Below the pieces are notes generated by a model. The model made no database searches. It saw only the letters and a program-made list of their open reading frames with translations, and was not told where the DNA came from. Positions 4,897 through 6,207 of a stretch of DNA of 6,207 nt are shown one piece after another (position 1 is the stretch's first letter; the number at the start of each line of letters is the position of its first letter). The stretch spans positions 1 through 6,207 of the forward strand of contig CAIXOY010000711.1 of the NCBI GenBank assembly GCA_903921135.1. Reading direction: 5' to 3'. The position numbers were made by a program, and so were the translations under genes. The stretch comes from an uncultured Gammaproteobacteria bacterium. Lineage in GTDB: Bacteria > Pseudomonadota > Gammaproteobacteria > Pseudomonadales > UBA5518.

Positions 4897-6207
4897 TCAG
4901 GCGCTTCGGTTGCTGCCGGCGTGACGGCCTGCGCGCCGGCCGAAGAACGTGGCTTCCCCCAGACACGTACCGCTCGAATAGCCCCGCGTATCCTGCGCGA
5001 TGTTCCAGGCGCAAGCACCGGCCGCATATAGCCCCGGCACCACGCTGCCATCGCTGCGGCGCACTTCGGCGTTCGCGCTTGTGCTCAATCCGCCCAGCGA
5101 AAAGCCCGCGAATTTCGCACGCCCCACCGACAGGTCGAAGGCCGCGTAGGGAGGCTGGTCGAGCGCTTGCAGCCAGTCTCCGTACTTGTGGAACAGCGGA
5201 TCTTCGCCACGCGCGGCGGCGGCGTTGTAGTCAGCCAGTGTTTTCACCAGCGAGCCCTGCGGCAAACCAAGCCCTGCTTCCATCGCCTCCACTGTCTCGT
5301 AACCGTCGACCAGTGCCTGCTCGAAGAACGCGTAGGGCGGATAGCCGAAGGTCGCGGAATCCAGCACCAGATAGGCGATGCCATCCGGCTGCTCCGTCAG
5401 CATGCCGGCGCTGCGCCCGTGGTAGGAATCCTCGGCCACGAAGCGCTCGCCGCGCGCATTCACCATGATGCCCTTGATCATGCTTTCGGGCGGATACACC
5501 GGTGAGGTGAGAAAGGCCTGATGCAGCCCCACGGGCGCACCACCGGCCGATACGCCGAGCAGCAAACCCGCGCCGTCATCACCGGCGGTGCCGTGCTTGA
5601 TGAGATCGCGCGGCATCCACGCGAGTTCATGCTCGAACATCTGCTCGTTCATGATGTAGCCGCCCGCGGCCAGCACCACGGCTTGGCGGGCGCGCGCGTG
5701 TCTGGTCTGCCCGTCTTGCGTGTAGCGCAGACCGGTCACTCGGCCGTTTGCGTCTGCCACGAGATGGCCAACGCGCGCATCGAAGACGCAGTTCACGCCC
5801 GCGTTTTCCACCGCGCGCGAGAGATGCTGCATGGCGAGTGCACCGCCACCGTCGGGGCCGTCGAAGGCCGCCTTGTGGCCGCGTGGCGCCGGTTTCGCGA
5901 TGTCGCGGAACGGCCAGACTTTCTCGTTGCCGCTCCAGATCAGGCAGTCGCGCCCGGGCTGCATCGCCGCCTTGCCGGGGTAGTAGCTGCGATCGAAGGG
6001 CACGCCTTGCGCCTCGAGCCAGTGGAAGTGCGCCACGCTGCCATCGCAATAAGCGCGGAGTTTCCCGGGATCAGGATCCGGGGTCAGCGCTTCCAGATAC
6101 CGGTACATCTCTTCGGGCGTGTCGTCGAAGCCGCAGGCCTCCTGCACCGGCGTGCCTCCGCCGAGATAGAAATGTCCGCCCGCGATTCCGGAGGTGCCGC
6201 CCGCGCA
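4897..6207 (-). CDS. FAD-dependent oxidoreductase, fumarate reductase/KstD-like, partial (N-terminus beyond window)
   Basis: The reading frame is open to the right edge, giving the C-terminal 436 residues of a flavoprotein; family members are about 480-560 long, so roughly the first 50 or more residues, including the dinucleotide-binding GxGxxG, are missing. The fragment opens with CAGGTSGIAGGHFYLGGGTP (1-20), a typical FAD-contacting stretch just after the Rossmann motif. VVLAAGGY (177-184), GDDGAGLLLG (209-218), GIMVNARGERFVAEDSYHGR (246-265) and the C-terminal VPGLYAAGACAW (390-401) with GTCLGEATFFGRRAG (413-427) are hallmarks of the FAD_binding_2 superfamily (fumarate reductase, 3-ketosteroid delta-1-dehydrogenase, urocanate reductase). 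Such enzymes add or remove hydrogen across a carbon-carbon bond. No flavin-carrier or heme domain follows, so a soluble enzyme is likely. An internal GTG at 6145-6147 is not the start. The gene converges on the aminotransferase across the REP cluster. Substrate is not determined. Confidence 0.9.
   Translation of the reverse strand, partial: CAGGTSGIAGGHFYLGGGTPVQEACGFDDTPEEMYRYLEALTPDPDPGKLRAYCDGSVAHFHWLEAQGVPFDRSYYPGKAAMQPGRDCLIWSGNEKVWPFRDIAKPAPRGHKAAFDGPDGGGALAMQHLSRAVENAGVNCVFDARVGHLVADANGRVTGLRYTQDGQTRHARARQAVVLAAGGYIMNEQMFEHELAWMPRDLIKHGTAGDDGAGLLLGVSAGGAPVGLHQAFLTSPVYPPESMIKGIMVNARGERFVAEDSYHGRSAGMLTEQPDGIAYLVLDSATFGYPPYAFFEQALVDGYETVEAMEAGLGLPQGSLVKTLADYNAAAARGEDPLFHKYGDWLQALDQPPYAAFDLSVGRAKFAGFSLGGLSTSANAEVRRSDGSVVPGLYAAGACAWNIAQDTRGYSSGTCLGEATFFGRRAGRHAGSNRSA
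4901..4912 (+). repeat. 12-bp direct repeat, right copy, flanking the REP cluster
   Basis: Exact second copy of GCGCTTCGGTTG (first at 4710-4721). It lies in the last codons of the FAD oxidoreductase, on the opposite coding strand from the first copy, so shared protein sequence does not explain the match. Confidence 0.6.

Noticed and set aside
4719..5468. 249-residue open frame on the plus strand across the REP cluster
   Set aside because: Its N-terminal part is translated hairpin repeats and the remainder is antisense to the FAD oxidoreductase.
6145..6147. GTG as the start codon of the FAD oxidoreductase
   Set aside because: The frame continues upstream to the window edge with conserved family sequence (AGGTSGIAGG, GGGTP), so the true start lies beyond 6207.

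Overview
The window is GC-rich bacterial DNA with dense, single-exon genes, long shadow frames on both strands, and REP-like hairpin repeats of the CGGGCATGGCCCG type. This points to a high-GC proteobacterium, probably a gammaproteobacterium. That placement is inferred from composition, protein families and repeat style; no rRNA or marker gene is present. There are no tRNAs, rRNAs, CRISPR arrays, transposases or phage genes.

Layout, left to right. Bases 1-68 hold no supported gene. A minus-strand gene (69-1415) encodes an exported metal-dependent amidohydrolase. A 95-bp divergent intergenic region (1416-1510) contains a perfect 12-bp palindrome. To its right, three plus-strand genes run in the same direction: a homocysteine S-methyltransferase family enzyme (1511-2413), a LuxR-type regulator starting 7 bp after it (2421-3251), and a class III PLP-dependent aminotransferase (3328-4722). 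The 76-bp gap before the aminotransferase holds a possible -10 box and a 7-bp-arm inverted repeat, so the aminotransferase may have its own regulated promoter. A 174-bp gap (4723-4896) between convergent genes is largely filled by three direct REP-like repeats, a partial fourth, and an inverted copy with paired compensatory changes. The rest (4897-6207, minus strand) is the C-terminal 436 residues of an FAD-dependent oxidoreductase of the fumarate reductase / 3-ketosteroid dehydrogenase superfamily; its N-terminus lies beyond the right edge.

How the genes may work together (inference). A regulator placed between a methyltransferase and an aminotransferase, with a flavin dehydrogenase facing them, resembles a small catabolic locus for an amine or amino acid. 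The regulator would sense a metabolite, the aminotransferase would deaminate it, and the FAD enzyme would desaturate or oxidise an intermediate. The exported amidohydrolase could release substrate from peptide-like or amide material in the periplasm. No substrate can be read from the sequence. I see no clearly novel system; the most distinctive signals are the REP cluster with its flanking 12-bp direct repeat and the dyad in front of the aminotransferase.
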